64,000 nucleotides of DNA from Aliishimia sp963922415 (GTDB lineage: Bacteria; Pseudomonadota; Alphaproteobacteria; Rhodobacterales; Rhodobacteraceae), in the NCBI GenBank assembly GCA_963922415.1, contig CAWUIP010000006.1:6344-70343 (forward strand), written 5' to 3'. Positions 42,633 to 52,492 of the stretch are shown here, in pieces. Below the pieces are notes generated by a model that made no database searches, was not told where the DNA came from, and was given only the letters and a program-made list of their open reading frames with translations. A program made the translations under genes and the position numbers. Position 1 is the first letter of the stretch; each line of letters begins with the position of its first letter.

Positions 42633-43117
42633 TTACCTAGCTCCATGAACACCTCAACCTGTGGATAACTTGGCGCGCCTTGCAACACTCAATGTTCCAA
42701 AGGTCCAACATTAGGTGCCGTTGCGCATCAGTCGATTGCAAGAAATGGCACATGTTGTGTGTCCTTGGATGACACAAGCAATTAATTGAATTGTTCAAGC
42801 TCTGCGGGCAAGGGCTCACGCATAGAGTGTAAGGGGGTTTCAACGCTGCGTGACACCGAATCGTTTGAGAATGGCTGCATGTGCTCCGCCAAAATTGCCG
42901 TCCGCGGTACTGTCACACTCATAGAGAGGCACAAACATGAACGGCAAACCCCAAGAACTCTCCGCCGATGTCAATCTGTGAAACACCCCGCGGTACGACC
43001 GCCCCGGACAAATATCTTCGTAACGCGGATACCGACAAACCCAAGCCGGTGCTCCCTGAGTTGCTCTGCACCACAGAGCTGAAAAGACGGATCTGCTTTT
43101 TTGAGGCTGCAGCGCGT
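42633..43117. other. Intergenic region without a supported gene
   Basis: A 485-bp gap between the lipoprotein start (42632) and the RND transporter stop (43118). Short open frames here lack ribosome-binding sites and recognisable products. An inverted repeat AATGTT-N10-AACATT lies at about 42690-42711, and an imperfect stem TTGTGT/ACACAA around 42754-42778. It probably contains the lipoprotein promoter. Confidence 0.5.
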
Positions 43118-46100
43118 TCAATTTGGCTCGACTGCATCCGAGGCGACGGGTTCTGGCTCAAACTTGTCCCGCCACGATTTTACGGAAACGACGTCGAAGT
43201 AAATCGACAAAAGCGATGGGAAAACGAACACCACCAGCACCATTGACGCCAAAACGCCGAATGCAACGGACACCACAAGCGGAACAAGGTTCTGCATCTG
43301 TGGGCTGGTGTCGAACACAATGGGGAGCAGACCCACAAATGTGGTGGAACTGGACAGAAGGATCGGCCTGAATCGATCGCCAACCGCATTCACAGATGCA
43401 CGAACATAGTCGCCGTCAGGCAAGTGACTTTGGAAGAAGGTCAAAAACAAAATTGCGTTGTTAACCACGATACCCGCCAGCGAAGCAAAGCCGATCAGAC
43501 TTGGCATTGAGATGTCCATACCCAAAGCACCGTGCGCCAAAATCACACCGATAAGCGCAAACGGAATGGATATCATCACCACCACGGGCAGTGAATAGGA
43601 CCGGAACTGAAACGCCAAAACCATGTAGACCCCAATGAGCCCAAGCCCCAAGAAGCGGACCAGTGAGGATTGGCTTTCTTGCTGCTCTTCGGTCGCGCCG
43701 CCAATTTTGACCTCAATATCTGGATATGCGGCGCTCAAGTTCGGGCCAAGCTCTGTCAGAACAAGCGCGGAAATGGCACTGGAGGTGGTCGCATCGCGGT
43801 CGATCTGGCCGGTAATTCGCGCCACCGCCAAACCGTTTTTCCGCGTCACAGTTGGGTAGCTGGCCATAACCTGCAAGTCTGCCACCGTCATCAGGTTCGT
43901 TTGCGCCCCGCCCGGCAACAGTATCGGAAACTGTTCCAACTCGGTCACCGAAGCAACGGTGTCTGCAAGTTGCACGCGCACGGTCCGATCCGACGCCCCG
44001 AAGCGGAAAGCATCTGTCTCAGTGCCTTCAAAGGTTGTGCGCAACTGCTGTGACACTGACTGCGGCGTCAGCCCTGAAGAAAATCCAAATTCGTTGAGCG
44101 TGATCTGCATTTCTTCGCGACCGCCGTACAAGTCTTGGTTGGCTTCTGTGACGTCCGGGCGCGCCATGAGTTGACCGCTCAGCAAGGCTGCGGCTTCCTC
44201 AAGCTGCGCTAGGTCACGGCCCAAAAGTTCGACATCCAGATCAAGCCCACCAGGCCCTTGTTCAGACTGTACGAAGCTGATCTGCACAATATCCGCCAGC
44301 GGCCCCGAGGCGTCCCGCCAAGCGACCAAGATATCATCAGCTTTCGCATTGCGCTCGGCGCTGGTTAGGAGTTCAACCGTGATCGTCGCAGTGTGTGATC
44401 CATTGTCATTGGTATCCGCGTTTACGCCGAATTGGACCAGCACCTGCTCGACAAGGGGCGCGCCGCCATTGGTCCCAGGCGTGAATTCGGCATCGACAAC
44501 CTCAAGGCCAGCCAACAGTTGTTCTACCGTCGCCTCGGTTCGGGCCCGGTTTATCCCTGACGTCAACGAAATGCGCGCCACGACCGTGTCGCCCTCCGAA
44601 GCGGGAAAGCCGATCACTTTGATTGTACCAGAGGTCACCAAAGCCACACAAAGCATGAAAACCGCCGTGATCGTCCCAAAGGTGAGATAGCGCACCTCGA
44701 CGAGCGCAGCGGCTACCGGCATCACGACACGGGACTTGAGCCAGTCAAGCGCGCGCTCGGCAGGCCGCACGCGGTTGGACCCCTCGCCCGGGTTGCTCAA
44801 ATGGTGCGGCAGGATCAAGAACCCCTCAACCAACGACAAAGCCAGGGTGATCAGCAAAACCATCGGAATGAACCGCAGGATCTGACCCAACTCGCCCGAG
44901 ATAAACATCAACGGACCAAAGACGCAGGCCGTGGTAATGAACGACGACATAATGCCGGGCAGAACCTCTATCGTGCCCCGGGCGGCAGCCTCTAAAGGTG
45001 GCACCTTGCTGCGCCATTTTTGAATATTTTCCGCAATGACGATGCTATCGTCCATGATCAGGCCCACCGCCATCAAAAGCGCGATGAGTGTGATCATGTT
45101 GATGGTGATGCCAAAGACCGACATCAAGAAAAGCCCGCCCAAAAAGGACACCGGCAGCGCGGCAGAGATCCATAACGCTTCACGCAAATTAAAGAAAAGC
45201 CACATGGTCGCGAACACCAAGACAAAGCCCATAACGGTGTTTTCGACGATGATCGTAATCCTTTCATCGATGAGATCGGCGAGGTTGTTGAGAACCGTTA
45301 TGTCGAAGGGGTCAGGATACTTGGCCAGTTCTTCTTGAATGAGCGCATCGACGTTTTTAAACACATCAATTGAGTCATCATTGGCGGATTTCGTGATCGT
45401 GATGATGGCGGTTTGCGCGCCGTCGATATAGCTTTGAATATTGCTGTCGCTGTCCTCCAACGTGACTTTTGCCAGGTCAGAAAGCCGCACCAAACCGCCC
45501 GCGGCATTGTCGATCACAATTAGATCTTCCAACTCGGCGATGGTCCGCGTGGCCCCAGAATAGCGTAGTGTCAGATTACCGGCCGAAAGCTCTGCGCTGC
45601 CCAAGGGTTGTCGCAGCGAGCGCGCTTCAATCGCATCCACAAGGTCTCTTGAAGACACGCCATAACGGCGCAGCGCTTGCTGATCAAAACTGATGCGCAA
45701 TTCGCGATCCGTCACGCCCGAGACGCCTGCCCCAGCCACACCTGGCAATGCCAGCAAGCGATCCGCCAAGGCGTCGGTATATTCGATCAGCGCGTCTTTA
45801 TCCGACAGGCCAGATATAGCAATCAAGGCAACCAAATCGGTCGCTGCAGCAATTTCCACGCGTTCGTTTTCGGCGTCTTCCGGAAAATCACTAATGCCAG
45901 ACACAGCCGAAGAGATGTCGTTGAAGAAGGTGATGAGGTCGCCATTTTCTTCCAACTCGGCGGTCGCAATCGCTGTACCTTCGACCGACAGGCATTTGAA
46001 ATCAGTCATTCCGACTGTGCCCGTCAAGGCATCCTCTAGCGGCGCACAAATCTCTTCGTCGACATCCAATGCAGAGGCGCCGGGATAGGGCACAGTGATG

Positions 46101-46231
46101 CTTACACTGTCGGCGGAAAACTCTGGAAAGGTTTCACGTTCAATGTTGCTCAGAACGGCGACACCGAGAGCGACAATAGCCACCATCAAAAGGTTGGCTG
46201 CGACGGGATGCCTGACAAAATAGCCAATCAT
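43118..46231 (-). CDS. RND efflux transporter permease (AcrB family)
   Basis: A 1037-residue proton-driven inner-membrane efflux pump. The N-terminus (MIGYFVRHPVAANLLMVAIVALGVAV) is the first helix, and the two porter domains with two six-helix groups follow, one near residues 330-490 and one near 855-1010. GLIMDDSIVIAENIQKW (about residue 395) carries the proton-relay Asp, and SLIGFASLAGIVVNNAILF marks helix 10. Full length matches the family. It overlaps the adaptor by 4 bp. No TolC-type outer-membrane gene is present, so it must use one encoded elsewhere. Confidence 0.93.
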   Translation of the reverse strand: MIGYFVRHPVAANLLMVAIVALGVAVLSNIERETFPEFSADSVSITVPYPGASALDVDEEICAPLEDALTGTVGMTDFKCLSVEGTAIATAELEENGDLITFFNDISSAVSGISDFPEDAENERVEIAAATDLVALIAISGLSDKDALIEYTDALADRLLALPGVAGAGVSGVTDRELRISFDQQALRRYGVSSRDLVDAIEARSLRQPLGSAELSAGNLTLRYSGATRTIAELEDLIVIDNAAGGLVRLSDLAKVTLEDSDSNIQSYIDGAQTAIITITKSANDDSIDVFKNVDALIQEELAKYPDPFDITVLNNLADLIDERITIIVENTVMGFVLVFATMWLFFNLREALWISAALPVSFLGGLFLMSVFGITINMITLIALLMAVGLIMDDSIVIAENIQKWRSKVPPLEAAARGTIEVLPGIMSSFITTACVFGPLMFISGELGQILRFIPMVLLITLALSLVEGFLILPHHLSNPGEGSNRVRPAERALDWLKSRVVMPVAAALVEVRYLTFGTITAVFMLCVALVTSGTIKVIGFPASEGDTVVARISLTSGINRARTEATVEQLLAGLEVVDAEFTPGTNGGAPLVEQVLVQFGVNADTNDNGSHTATITVELLTSAERNAKADDILVAWRDASGPLADIVQISFVQSEQGPGGLDLDVELLGRDLAQLEEAAALLSGQLMARPDVTEANQDLYGGREEMQITLNEFGFSSGLTPQSVSQQLRTTFEGTETDAFRFGASDRTVRVQLADTVASVTELEQFPILLPGGAQTNLMTVADLQVMASYPTVTRKNGLAVARITGQIDRDATTSSAISALVLTELGPNLSAAYPDIEVKIGGATEEQQESQSSLVRFLGLGLIGVYMVLAFQFRSYSLPVVVMISIPFALIGVILAHGALGMDISMPSLIGFASLAGIVVNNAILFLTFFQSHLPDGDYVRASVNAVGDRFRPILLSSSTTFVGLLPIVFDTSPQMQNLVPLVVSVAFGVLASMVLVVFVFPSLLSIYFDVVSVKSWRDKFEPEPVASDAVEPN

Positions 46232-47568
46232 TGCTTTGGATCCGCCGCAAGGACAGTAAGCGGCATCCCAGAAATGGCGGGCCTTGGCGACGACATGAGC
46301 ACGCGGTCACCGTCTTCTAGACCCTGCGCGATGACGACAGAGGCGCCAGTGACCATAACAGGCATCACAGGCACGATCTGCAACGTGTCTTCGGGCGTTG
46401 CAGCGTAGACATATTGCAAACCGGCGTCGCCCTGACGCAACGCGGCACGTGGAATGGCAACGACGCTCTCTTGGGTGACAGTCTCCAAGACGACCGACAC
46501 AAAGCTGTTGAACTCAAGCGGCGGACGATCTTCTTGTCTATTGACCACAAGCGGATCATCCACGCGCACGACGACACCAAGCGTCCCGGTTTCACTGTCC
46601 ATTGTGCCGCGCAAACGTTCAAGCTCTGCAGGATAGCGCACCGTCTGCTGTGCAAATTGGACCTCGACAAAGGCTGACACGCCGCTTGCGTTCAGCAAGT
46701 TCATTACTTGCGTGACATCAATGTCGTTCGTCGCTGCAAACGCCGAGCCCAAAGCAGCCCCTGCGACCGAAGCGAAGTCGCGCGGCTGAAACGCGCCGTT
46801 GATTTCAGCGCTTGCGATCCCGTCGAGAGTGACGAGTTCGTTCCCCGAACGCACGAATTGGCCCTTCTCTATCGCTTCCATAGACACGCGACCTCGATAT
46901 GGCGCGACGATGACAGTGTTTTCCAGATTGCGCCGCGCCTCGGTCAGTTCGGCGTCTCGCACAGCCAGCGTTGCCTCTGCCGACGCGCGCTGTGCTGGGA
47001 AGAGCGCCAGCGTGTTGGTCAGAGAGACCACCGCGGTTTCCTGGTTCAAAAGCGTTTTTTGCGCCGTATCCAATGTCGCAGAACTCGTGGTGCCGCGCTG
47101 CGCCAGTTCCTGCGCGCGCTGATATTCAGCCTTTGCGACCTCATAGACGCGCTCTTCGATTTCGAGAGATGTCCGCGAATTCTCTTCTTGCCGTTCTAGT
47201 TCCAGCAGTGAAGCCTTCGCTGAGGCCAGGTTTGCTTCGGCTTTCGCCACCGCCAACTCATAATCCTTCGGATCAATCTGGACCAAAAGCGCACCAGCTT
47301 CGACAACTGTTCCCAATGCAAGACCAGGAGCCGTTTCCACAACGCGCCCATCGACTTGGCTGACGGCCGACCACGACCGCACTGGTTCCACCCGGCCAAA
47401 TCCGGTTGCCGTGACCAAAAGTGGCGCACGTTCGATCGTGATCGCGCGCACCGTCTGCGGCACGGGTTCTTGCGGCGTGCTTGGCACCTCTGCAGGCCTG
47501 TTAATCCACATATACCCCAACACACCCAAAACGAGTGGTGGCACGATCAGAAGCGGTCTTAGGTTCAT
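46228..47568 (-). CDS. RND efflux periplasmic adaptor (membrane fusion protein)
   Basis: A 446-residue HlyD/AcrA-type adaptor. The N-terminal anchor is LLIVPPLVLGVLGYMW; a first lipoyl half is in GRVVETAPGLALGTVVEAGALLVQID, a long helical hairpin spans about residues 110-200 (coiled-coil, ASAKASLLELERQEENSR), and the second lipoyl half is in VIVAPYRGRVS. A C-terminal beta-barrel is visible (FNSFVSVVLETV, AIPRAALRQG). Its stop overlaps the pump start. The 237-bp gap to hemN holds no gene and is the probable promoter. Confidence 0.92.
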   Translation of the reverse strand: MNLRPLLIVPPLVLGVLGYMWINRPAEVPSTPQEPVPQTVRAITIERAPLLVTATGFGRVEPVRSWSAVSQVDGRVVETAPGLALGTVVEAGALLVQIDPKDYELAVAKAEANLASAKASLLELERQEENSRTSLEIEERVYEVAKAEYQRAQELAQRGTTSSATLDTAQKTLLNQETAVVSLTNTLALFPAQRASAEATLAVRDAELTEARRNLENTVIVAPYRGRVSMEAIEKGQFVRSGNELVTLDGIASAEINGAFQPRDFASVAGAALGSAFAATNDIDVTQVMNLLNASGVSAFVEVQFAQQTVRYPAELERLRGTMDSETGTLGVVVRVDDPLVVNRQEDRPPLEFNSFVSVVLETVTQESVVAIPRAALRQGDAGLQYVYAATPEDTLQIVPVMPVMVTGASVVIAQGLEDGDRVLMSSPRPAISGMPLTVLAADPKQ

Positions 47569-47805
47569 CTACGGCCCTCCGGCGCAAAGCTGTCTCGCTC
47601 AAACATGGCGCAGGGGCGTCTGCGGATGTAGAACTGGTGCGAACTTGCCCCTATGCGTCGCTGCAACGTGCCGTGGCTGTCAATCCTTAGAGATCGCAAG
47701 TCATCGGAAATTGGCAACGCGCTGCAGATTTGTTCACGGTGCGACATACAACCGATAGCATCGCAGTTTCCGGCGCAGCGTGTGTCTTTCGGTGGAACGG
47801 GTCGC

Positions 47806-49155
47806 TCAAACGGCCAGGCTGTGGGTGTCCGCCTGCCGATGGGTTCGGTCAAGATGAGCCGCGATAAGGCGCGCCATCGGCATGTATCCTGGACGCAGCC
47901 TTAGCTCCTTTTCAGTGACCAAAACGGCATCCAAAAAGTGTGATCGCACGTCGTCAATGATCGTCTCGACATCTGAACCTTGTCCGGCCGCGATGGCCTG
48001 GCGCCGCACCGCGCCGTCACACATTAACCCGTTGATAACACGTCGAATAAAGCGATCCTCATCCGTCAGCGCGATCCCTTTGCAAGCTGCCAAACCGCCC
48101 GTTTCGACCCGACTATGATAAGCCGATGTGGCTACCGCGTTTTGCAAGTAACCCTGCGGGAAGTGGGAGATTGCCGATGCGCCGAGACCAATTAGAGTGT
48201 CGCATGGGTCATCTGTGTAGCCCTGAAAGTTGCGCGTCATACGGCGCGCTGAGGCCGCCACTGTTAAGCTGTCATGCGGCAGAGCGAAGTGATCGATGCC
48301 CAACGGAACATATCCAAAGAGTTTCAGGCGGTTATGTGCCAACTGACTGAGTGCAAATCGTTGTTCGGCGCCAGGAAGCGCTCGATCGGGGATCATCACC
48401 TGACGTTTTGAGACATGCGGTACATGCGCGTATCCGTAAAGCGCGAGCCGATCGGGTTGCAGCGATACGACGTGATCCAAGGTCGTGGTCAAGCTCTCCT
48501 GTGTTTGAAAAGGCAGACCATACAGGAAATCAATGTTCAAACTCCGCACACCGTAGGTGCGCAATGTATCGACAACGCGCTGCGTTACATCAAAGCCCTG
48601 CACGCGGCCAATCGCCTCTTGAACAGAGGGGTCAAAGTCTTGCACCCCAATGCTGGCACGGGTCATGTTGAATGCCGCCAAGACGCGCAACACGTCTTCG
48701 GCGGCTTCGGTGGGATCAATCTCAACCGAGAATTCAAAACCATCTGAGGGCGAGAAGCGCTCGTAAATTCGGGTCAATAGCCGCGTCATGAGGTCAGCGC
48801 TAAGCAAAGTCGGCGTGCCACCACCGAGATGAAGGCGCAGCATGGGTTGGCCATTGGCACTTAAGTGTTCGGCGACCGCGTCAATCTCTTGCAGTAACAC
48901 GTTGACGTAGGTTTCGACCGGCCCAAGTGTTTTGGTCCCTTGGGTGCGGCACGCACAAAACCAGCACAGCCGCCGACAAAACGGAATATGAATGTAAAGT
49001 GAGATAGGCTTGCCCTTGGGAACCGCATCAAGCCAGGGTATCTGATAGACCGTTCCGACGCCCGCCATGAAACGATTGGCTGGCGGATAACTGGTGTAGC
49101 GCGGGACTTTGGCATCAAAAAGCCCGTACTGTCGGAGGGTGGCGACTTTGTCCAT
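47806..49155 (-). CDS. hemN: Oxygen-independent coproporphyrinogen III oxidase
   Basis: A 449-residue radical-SAM enzyme that decarboxylates coproporphyrinogen III in haem synthesis without oxygen. The cluster motif is CRRLCWFCAC (Cys60, Cys64, Cys67, Cys69), with the substrate-binding GGGTPT and EIDPTE blocks and the C-terminal HemN domain. It is divergent from fnrL, with a perfect FNR box 36 bp upstream of the ATG. No purine-rich site precedes the ATG. If the box sits at the usual -41.5, transcription would begin about at the ATG, giving a leaderless or near-leaderless message. Confidence 0.95.
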   Translation of the reverse strand: MDKVATLRQYGLFDAKVPRYTSYPPANRFMAGVGTVYQIPWLDAVPKGKPISLYIHIPFCRRLCWFCACRTQGTKTLGPVETYVNVLLQEIDAVAEHLSANGQPMLRLHLGGGTPTLLSADLMTRLLTRIYERFSPSDGFEFSVEIDPTEAAEDVLRVLAAFNMTRASIGVQDFDPSVQEAIGRVQGFDVTQRVVDTLRTYGVRSLNIDFLYGLPFQTQESLTTTLDHVVSLQPDRLALYGYAHVPHVSKRQVMIPDRALPGAEQRFALSQLAHNRLKLFGYVPLGIDHFALPHDSLTVAASARRMTRNFQGYTDDPCDTLIGLGASAISHFPQGYLQNAVATSAYHSRVETGGLAACKGIALTDEDRFIRRVINGLMCDGAVRRQAIAAGQGSDVETIIDDVRSHFLDAVLVTEKELRLRPGYMPMARLIAAHLDRTHRQADTHSLAV

Positions 49156-49190
49156 GATTTGTTAGGTAGAGAGCATCGTGCGCGCAAACT

Positions 49191-49204
49191 TTGATACAGA
49201 TCAA
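49191..49204. promoter_or_regulatory. FNR box between hemN and fnrL
   Basis: TTGATACAGATCAA is a perfect FNR/Anr/FnrL half-site pair. Its centre is 42 bp upstream of the hemN ATG, and its right end is only 5 bp before the fnrL ATG. Activation of hemN and autorepression of fnrL are expected. Confidence 0.9.
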
Positions 49205-49209
49205 ACCCG

Positions 49210-49938
49210 ATGAACTTTGTTTTTAACGAACGAGATGGCTGCGGCAGTTGCCCTATACGCCACCGGGCGATTTGCGCCCGCTGCGATGATGATGAATTGG
49301 GTTTGCTGGAAACAATGAAGTCCTACGCCACGTTCGAGGCGGGCCAACCTATCGTTTGGCGCAGTGATGGATTGACCCATTTCTCATCGGTTGTATCCGG
49401 CATCGCCTCCCTCTCTAGGACGCTGGAAGATGGGCGCACACAGATGGTCGGACTTTTGTTGCCTTCAGATTTCATCGGACGCCCCGGACGCAAGATGGTC
49501 GATTTCGACGTGACCGCTGTCACGGATGTCACCTTGTGCCGGTTTGAGCGTGTGCCATTCGAAAAATTGGTGGCCGACGTTCCGCATATCTCGCAGCGCA
49601 TGATGGAGATGGCTTTGGACGAGCTTAACGCCGCGCGCGAATGGATGGTGCTGCTGGGGCGGAAAACGGCGCGCGAAAAGATTGCAACGTTCATCGAAAT
49701 GGTGATCCGCCGCGACACGACACCGCTGCACCAACATGGTAACCATACGCTGCCGCTCACGCGCGAAGAGATTGCGAATTTCCTAGGCCTCACACTCGAG
49801 ACCGTGAGCCGGCAATTGTCCGCAATGAAGAAAGACGGGATACTGTCTTTCCACGACCGACGCAGCTTTTCGATTCTTGATTTAGAAGCGCTTCATCTCG
49901 CGACCGGCGATGATGCCGACGGCGGATTGATCATCTAA
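49210..49938 (+). CDS. fnrL: Anaerobic regulator FnrL (Crp/Fnr family)
   Basis: A 242-residue oxygen-sensing activator. The 4Fe-4S cysteines are Cys11, Cys14, Cys22 and Cys25 in CGSCPIRHRAICARC. The cAMP-receptor-like beta domain follows, then dimer helix REWMVLLGRKTAREKIA, and the C-terminal helix-turn-helix LTREEIANFLGLTLETVSRQLSAMKKDG (about residues 185-212). The recognition helix E-SR pattern matches FNR-box binding. The 197-bp gap to ccoN contains a second FNR box. It should control hemN, its own gene and the cco operon. Confidence 0.96.
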   Translation: MNFVFNERDGCGSCPIRHRAICARCDDDELGLLETMKSYATFEAGQPIVWRSDGLTHFSSVVSGIASLSRTLEDGRTQMVGLLLPSDFIGRPGRKMVDFDVTAVTDVTLCRFERVPFEKLVADVPHISQRMMEMALDELNAAREWMVLLGRKTAREKIATFIEMVIRRDTTPLHQHGNHTLPLTREEIANFLGLTLETVSRQLSAMKKDGILSFHDRRSFSILDLEALHLATGDDADGGLII

Positions 49939-50033
49939 CCGGTCTCTGAGCAGCATAGCCTGAGTTGCCTTCTGTCGGCGCCGTCGCCCGAGACAGCACT
50001 TTCCCTGAAATGCCGTAACTGTCGCACACGAAC

Positions 50034-50047
50034 TTGACTTGGATCAA
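50034..50047. promoter_or_regulatory. FNR box upstream of ccoN
   Basis: TTGACTTGGATCAA is a one-mismatch FNR box centred 95 bp upstream of the ccoN ATG. If placed at -41.5, transcription would start about 50082. Oxygen-limited activation of ccoNOQP by FnrL is expected. Confidence 0.85.
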
Positions 50048-50135
50048 AGTGCGCCGCGTCGGCTGCATTTAGGCCTGACCCAAATATCGGGGATCGCATC
50101 GTACGATTCTCGGCCAATTCGGAAAGGGTCAAGCC

Positions 50136-51743
50136 ATGGAAGCCGCAAAACTCGGCGCACTGGGGATATTAGCACTGATTGCTGCCTATGCAGCCGATCA
50201 AGGGAATGATCTGGCCTTTCGTGTCCATGGATTGCTGATCCTGATCATCGCATCGGGTCTCTTCTTGTGGAACTTGCGAAAGGTCGGGGAGCCTGCGACC
50301 GTCTCGGTAGACACCAGCACATATCAAGACGACGTGGTGCGCGCAGGGGTGATCGCGACGGCCTTTTGGGGGATCGCAGGCCTCCTGGTCGGCGTGATCA
50401 TCGCGCTGCAACTGACCTTTCCGAGCCTTAATGTCGAATGGGCACAACCCTATGGCAACTTTGGACGGTTGCGGCCGTTGCATACGTCGGCAGTCATCTT
50501 CGCTTTCGGCGGGAACGCACTCATTGCCTCCTCAATCTACATTGTGCAACGCACCAGTCGAACGCGCCTGTTCGGCGGGAACCTCGTATGGTTCGTCTTT
50601 TGGGGCTATCAGCTTTTTATCGTGTTGGCGGCCACCGGCTACCTCTTGGGCGCAACACAGTCCAAAGAATACGCCGAGCCAGAATGGTATATTGATATCT
50701 GGCTCACCATCGTCTGGGTGTGCTACCTAATTGTTTTTCTTGGCACAATTCTCAACCGGAAAGAGCGCCATATCTACGTTGCCAACTGGTTCTTTCTGGC
50801 TTTCATCATCACAGTCGCCATGCTGCACGTCGTCAATAACTTGGCCGTCCCCGTCAGCATCTGGGGCTCAAAGTCTGTGCAGCTCTTTGGCGGTGTCCAA
50901 GATGCCATGACCCAGTGGTGGTACGGCCACAACGCTGTCGGTTTCTTCCTAACCGCAGGTTTCTTGGGCATGATGTACTACTACGTCCCCAAGCAAGCCA
51001 ACCGACCGGTCTACAGCTACAAGCTGTCGATCGTGCACTTCTGGGCGCTTATCTTCCTCTACATTTGGGCCGGGCCCCACCATCTGCACTACACCGCTTT
51101 GCCCGATTGGGCCTCGACCTTGGGCATGGTCTTCTCGGTCGTGCTGTGGATGCCCAGTTGGGCCGGAATGATGAACGGGCTGATGACGCTGAATGGCGCA
51201 TGGGACAAGATACGCACTGACCCAATCATCCGCTTCCTCGTCGCGTCGCTCGCGTTTTACGGCATGTCGACCTTTGAGGGCCCGATGATGTCTATCCGGG
51301 CGGTCAACGCGCTTAGCCACTATACCGACTGGACGGTGGGGCACGTGCATTCCGGTGCACTTGGATGGAACGGCATGATCATCTTCGCCATGATCTATTT
51401 CCTGACACCGCGCCTCTGGAACCGGGGTGCAATGTACTCAACCGCCGCAATGAACTGGCACTTCTGGCTCGCGATGATTGGGATCGTCTTCTACGCCGCC
51501 TCGATGTGGGTCAGCGGCATCATGGAAGGCCTCATGTGGCGTGAGGTCGATGATCAAGGCTTCCTTGTGAACAGCTTTGCAGACACCGTTTCGGCCAAGT
51601 TTCCAATGTATCTAGCGCGGTCTTTGGGCGGGGTCCTTTACCTAGGTGGTGCTGGATTGATGTGTTGGAACATGTGGATGACCATTCGCGGACACAGCCC
51701 TGTTGAGCAACCCGTCTCTCAAATCACTATTCCCGCAGAGTAA
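50136..51743 (+). CDS. ccoN: cbb3-type cytochrome c oxidase subunit I
   Basis: The 535-residue catalytic subunit of the high-affinity terminal oxidase, with about 12 to 14 membrane helices. It carries low-spin haem b, the high-spin haem b3 and CuB. Histidine-rich helices fit the ligands, for example WWYGHNAVGFFL, the pair in GPHHLHYTALPDW, and LSHYTDWTVGHVHSGALGW late in the chain. GGAAAGGG lies 10 nt before the ATG. The order ccoN-O-Q-P follows with 8- to 12-bp gaps. Confidence 0.97.
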   Translation: MEAAKLGALGILALIAAYAADQGNDLAFRVHGLLILIIASGLFLWNLRKVGEPATVSVDTSTYQDDVVRAGVIATAFWGIAGLLVGVIIALQLTFPSLNVEWAQPYGNFGRLRPLHTSAVIFAFGGNALIASSIYIVQRTSRTRLFGGNLVWFVFWGYQLFIVLAATGYLLGATQSKEYAEPEWYIDIWLTIVWVCYLIVFLGTILNRKERHIYVANWFFLAFIITVAMLHVVNNLAVPVSIWGSKSVQLFGGVQDAMTQWWYGHNAVGFFLTAGFLGMMYYYVPKQANRPVYSYKLSIVHFWALIFLYIWAGPHHLHYTALPDWASTLGMVFSVVLWMPSWAGMMNGLMTLNGAWDKIRTDPIIRFLVASLAFYGMSTFEGPMMSIRAVNALSHYTDWTVGHVHSGALGWNGMIIFAMIYFLTPRLWNRGAMYSTAAMNWHFWLAMIGIVFYAASMWVSGIMEGLMWREVDDQGFLVNSFADTVSAKFPMYLARSLGGVLYLGGAGLMCWNMWMTIRGHSPVEQPVSQITIPAE

Positions 51744-51755
51744 GGAGCAAGTCCC

Positions 51756-52481
51756 ATGGCGCTTATCGACAAACACGTCATCCTTGAACGGAGCCCAACG
51801 CTTCTGCTCACCTTTTCGCTGGCAGTCGTGACCATAGGCGGGATCGTAGAAATTGCCCCCCTCTTCTGGCTGGAAAACACGATCGAAGAGGTGGACGGGA
51901 TGCGCCCATACAGCCCACTCGAACTGGCGGGGCGCGAGGTGTACCTACGCGAGGGGTGCTATGTCTGCCACAGTCAGATGATCCGCCCGATGCGCGACGA
52001 AGTCGAACGATACGGCCATTATTCATTGGCCGCCGAAAGCATGTACGACCATCCATTTCAGTGGGGCTCCAAGCGCACCGGGCCGGATTTGGCGCGTGTC
52101 GGCGGCCGGTATTCGGATGATTGGCACTTGGCCCATCTGATCGACCCGCAATCCGTGGTGCCCGAGAGCATTATGCCGAAATACGGGTTCCTCTTGAACG
52201 CCTCCCTGGATGGAGAGGACATCGAAGACTTGATGCGCACACACCGGGTGGTTGGGGTGCCCTATACAGACATTCAGATTGAGACGGCTTACTCCGATTT
52301 CCGGGACCAGGCTGACCCGGACGCCGATTGGGACGATCTCTTAGAACGTTATCCAGGCGCGGCAGTCGGCAACTTCGATGGTCAGCCCGCGCTCACCGAA
52401 ATGGATGCGTTGATTGCTTACATGCAGATGCTAGGCACTTTGGTCGATTTTTCGACCTTCGTACCAGCAGCCAGTCGTTAG
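51756..52481 (+). CDS. ccoO: cbb3-type cytochrome c oxidase subunit II (mono-haem)
   Basis: A 241-residue membrane-anchored mono-haem cytochrome c. The N-terminal helix is about residues 17-37, and the haem c motif CYVCH is at residues 68-72. The axial Met is probably in SIMPKYGFLL. It passes electrons from CcoP to CcoN. It starts 12 bp after ccoN. Confidence 0.97.
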   Translation: MALIDKHVILERSPTLLLTFSLAVVTIGGIVEIAPLFWLENTIEEVDGMRPYSPLELAGREVYLREGCYVCHSQMIRPMRDEVERYGHYSLAAESMYDHPFQWGSKRTGPDLARVGGRYSDDWHLAHLIDPQSVVPESIMPKYGFLLNASLDGEDIEDLMRTHRVVGVPYTDIQIETAYSDFRDQADPDADWDDLLERYPGAAVGNFDGQPALTEMDALIAYMQMLGTLVDFSTFVPAASR

Positions 52482-52492
52482 GAGGATCCGAA

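Noticed and set aside
42786..43161. Several short open frames on both strands between the lipoprotein and RND genes
   Set aside because: Mutually overlapping and low-complexity, with no start signals or recognisable product.
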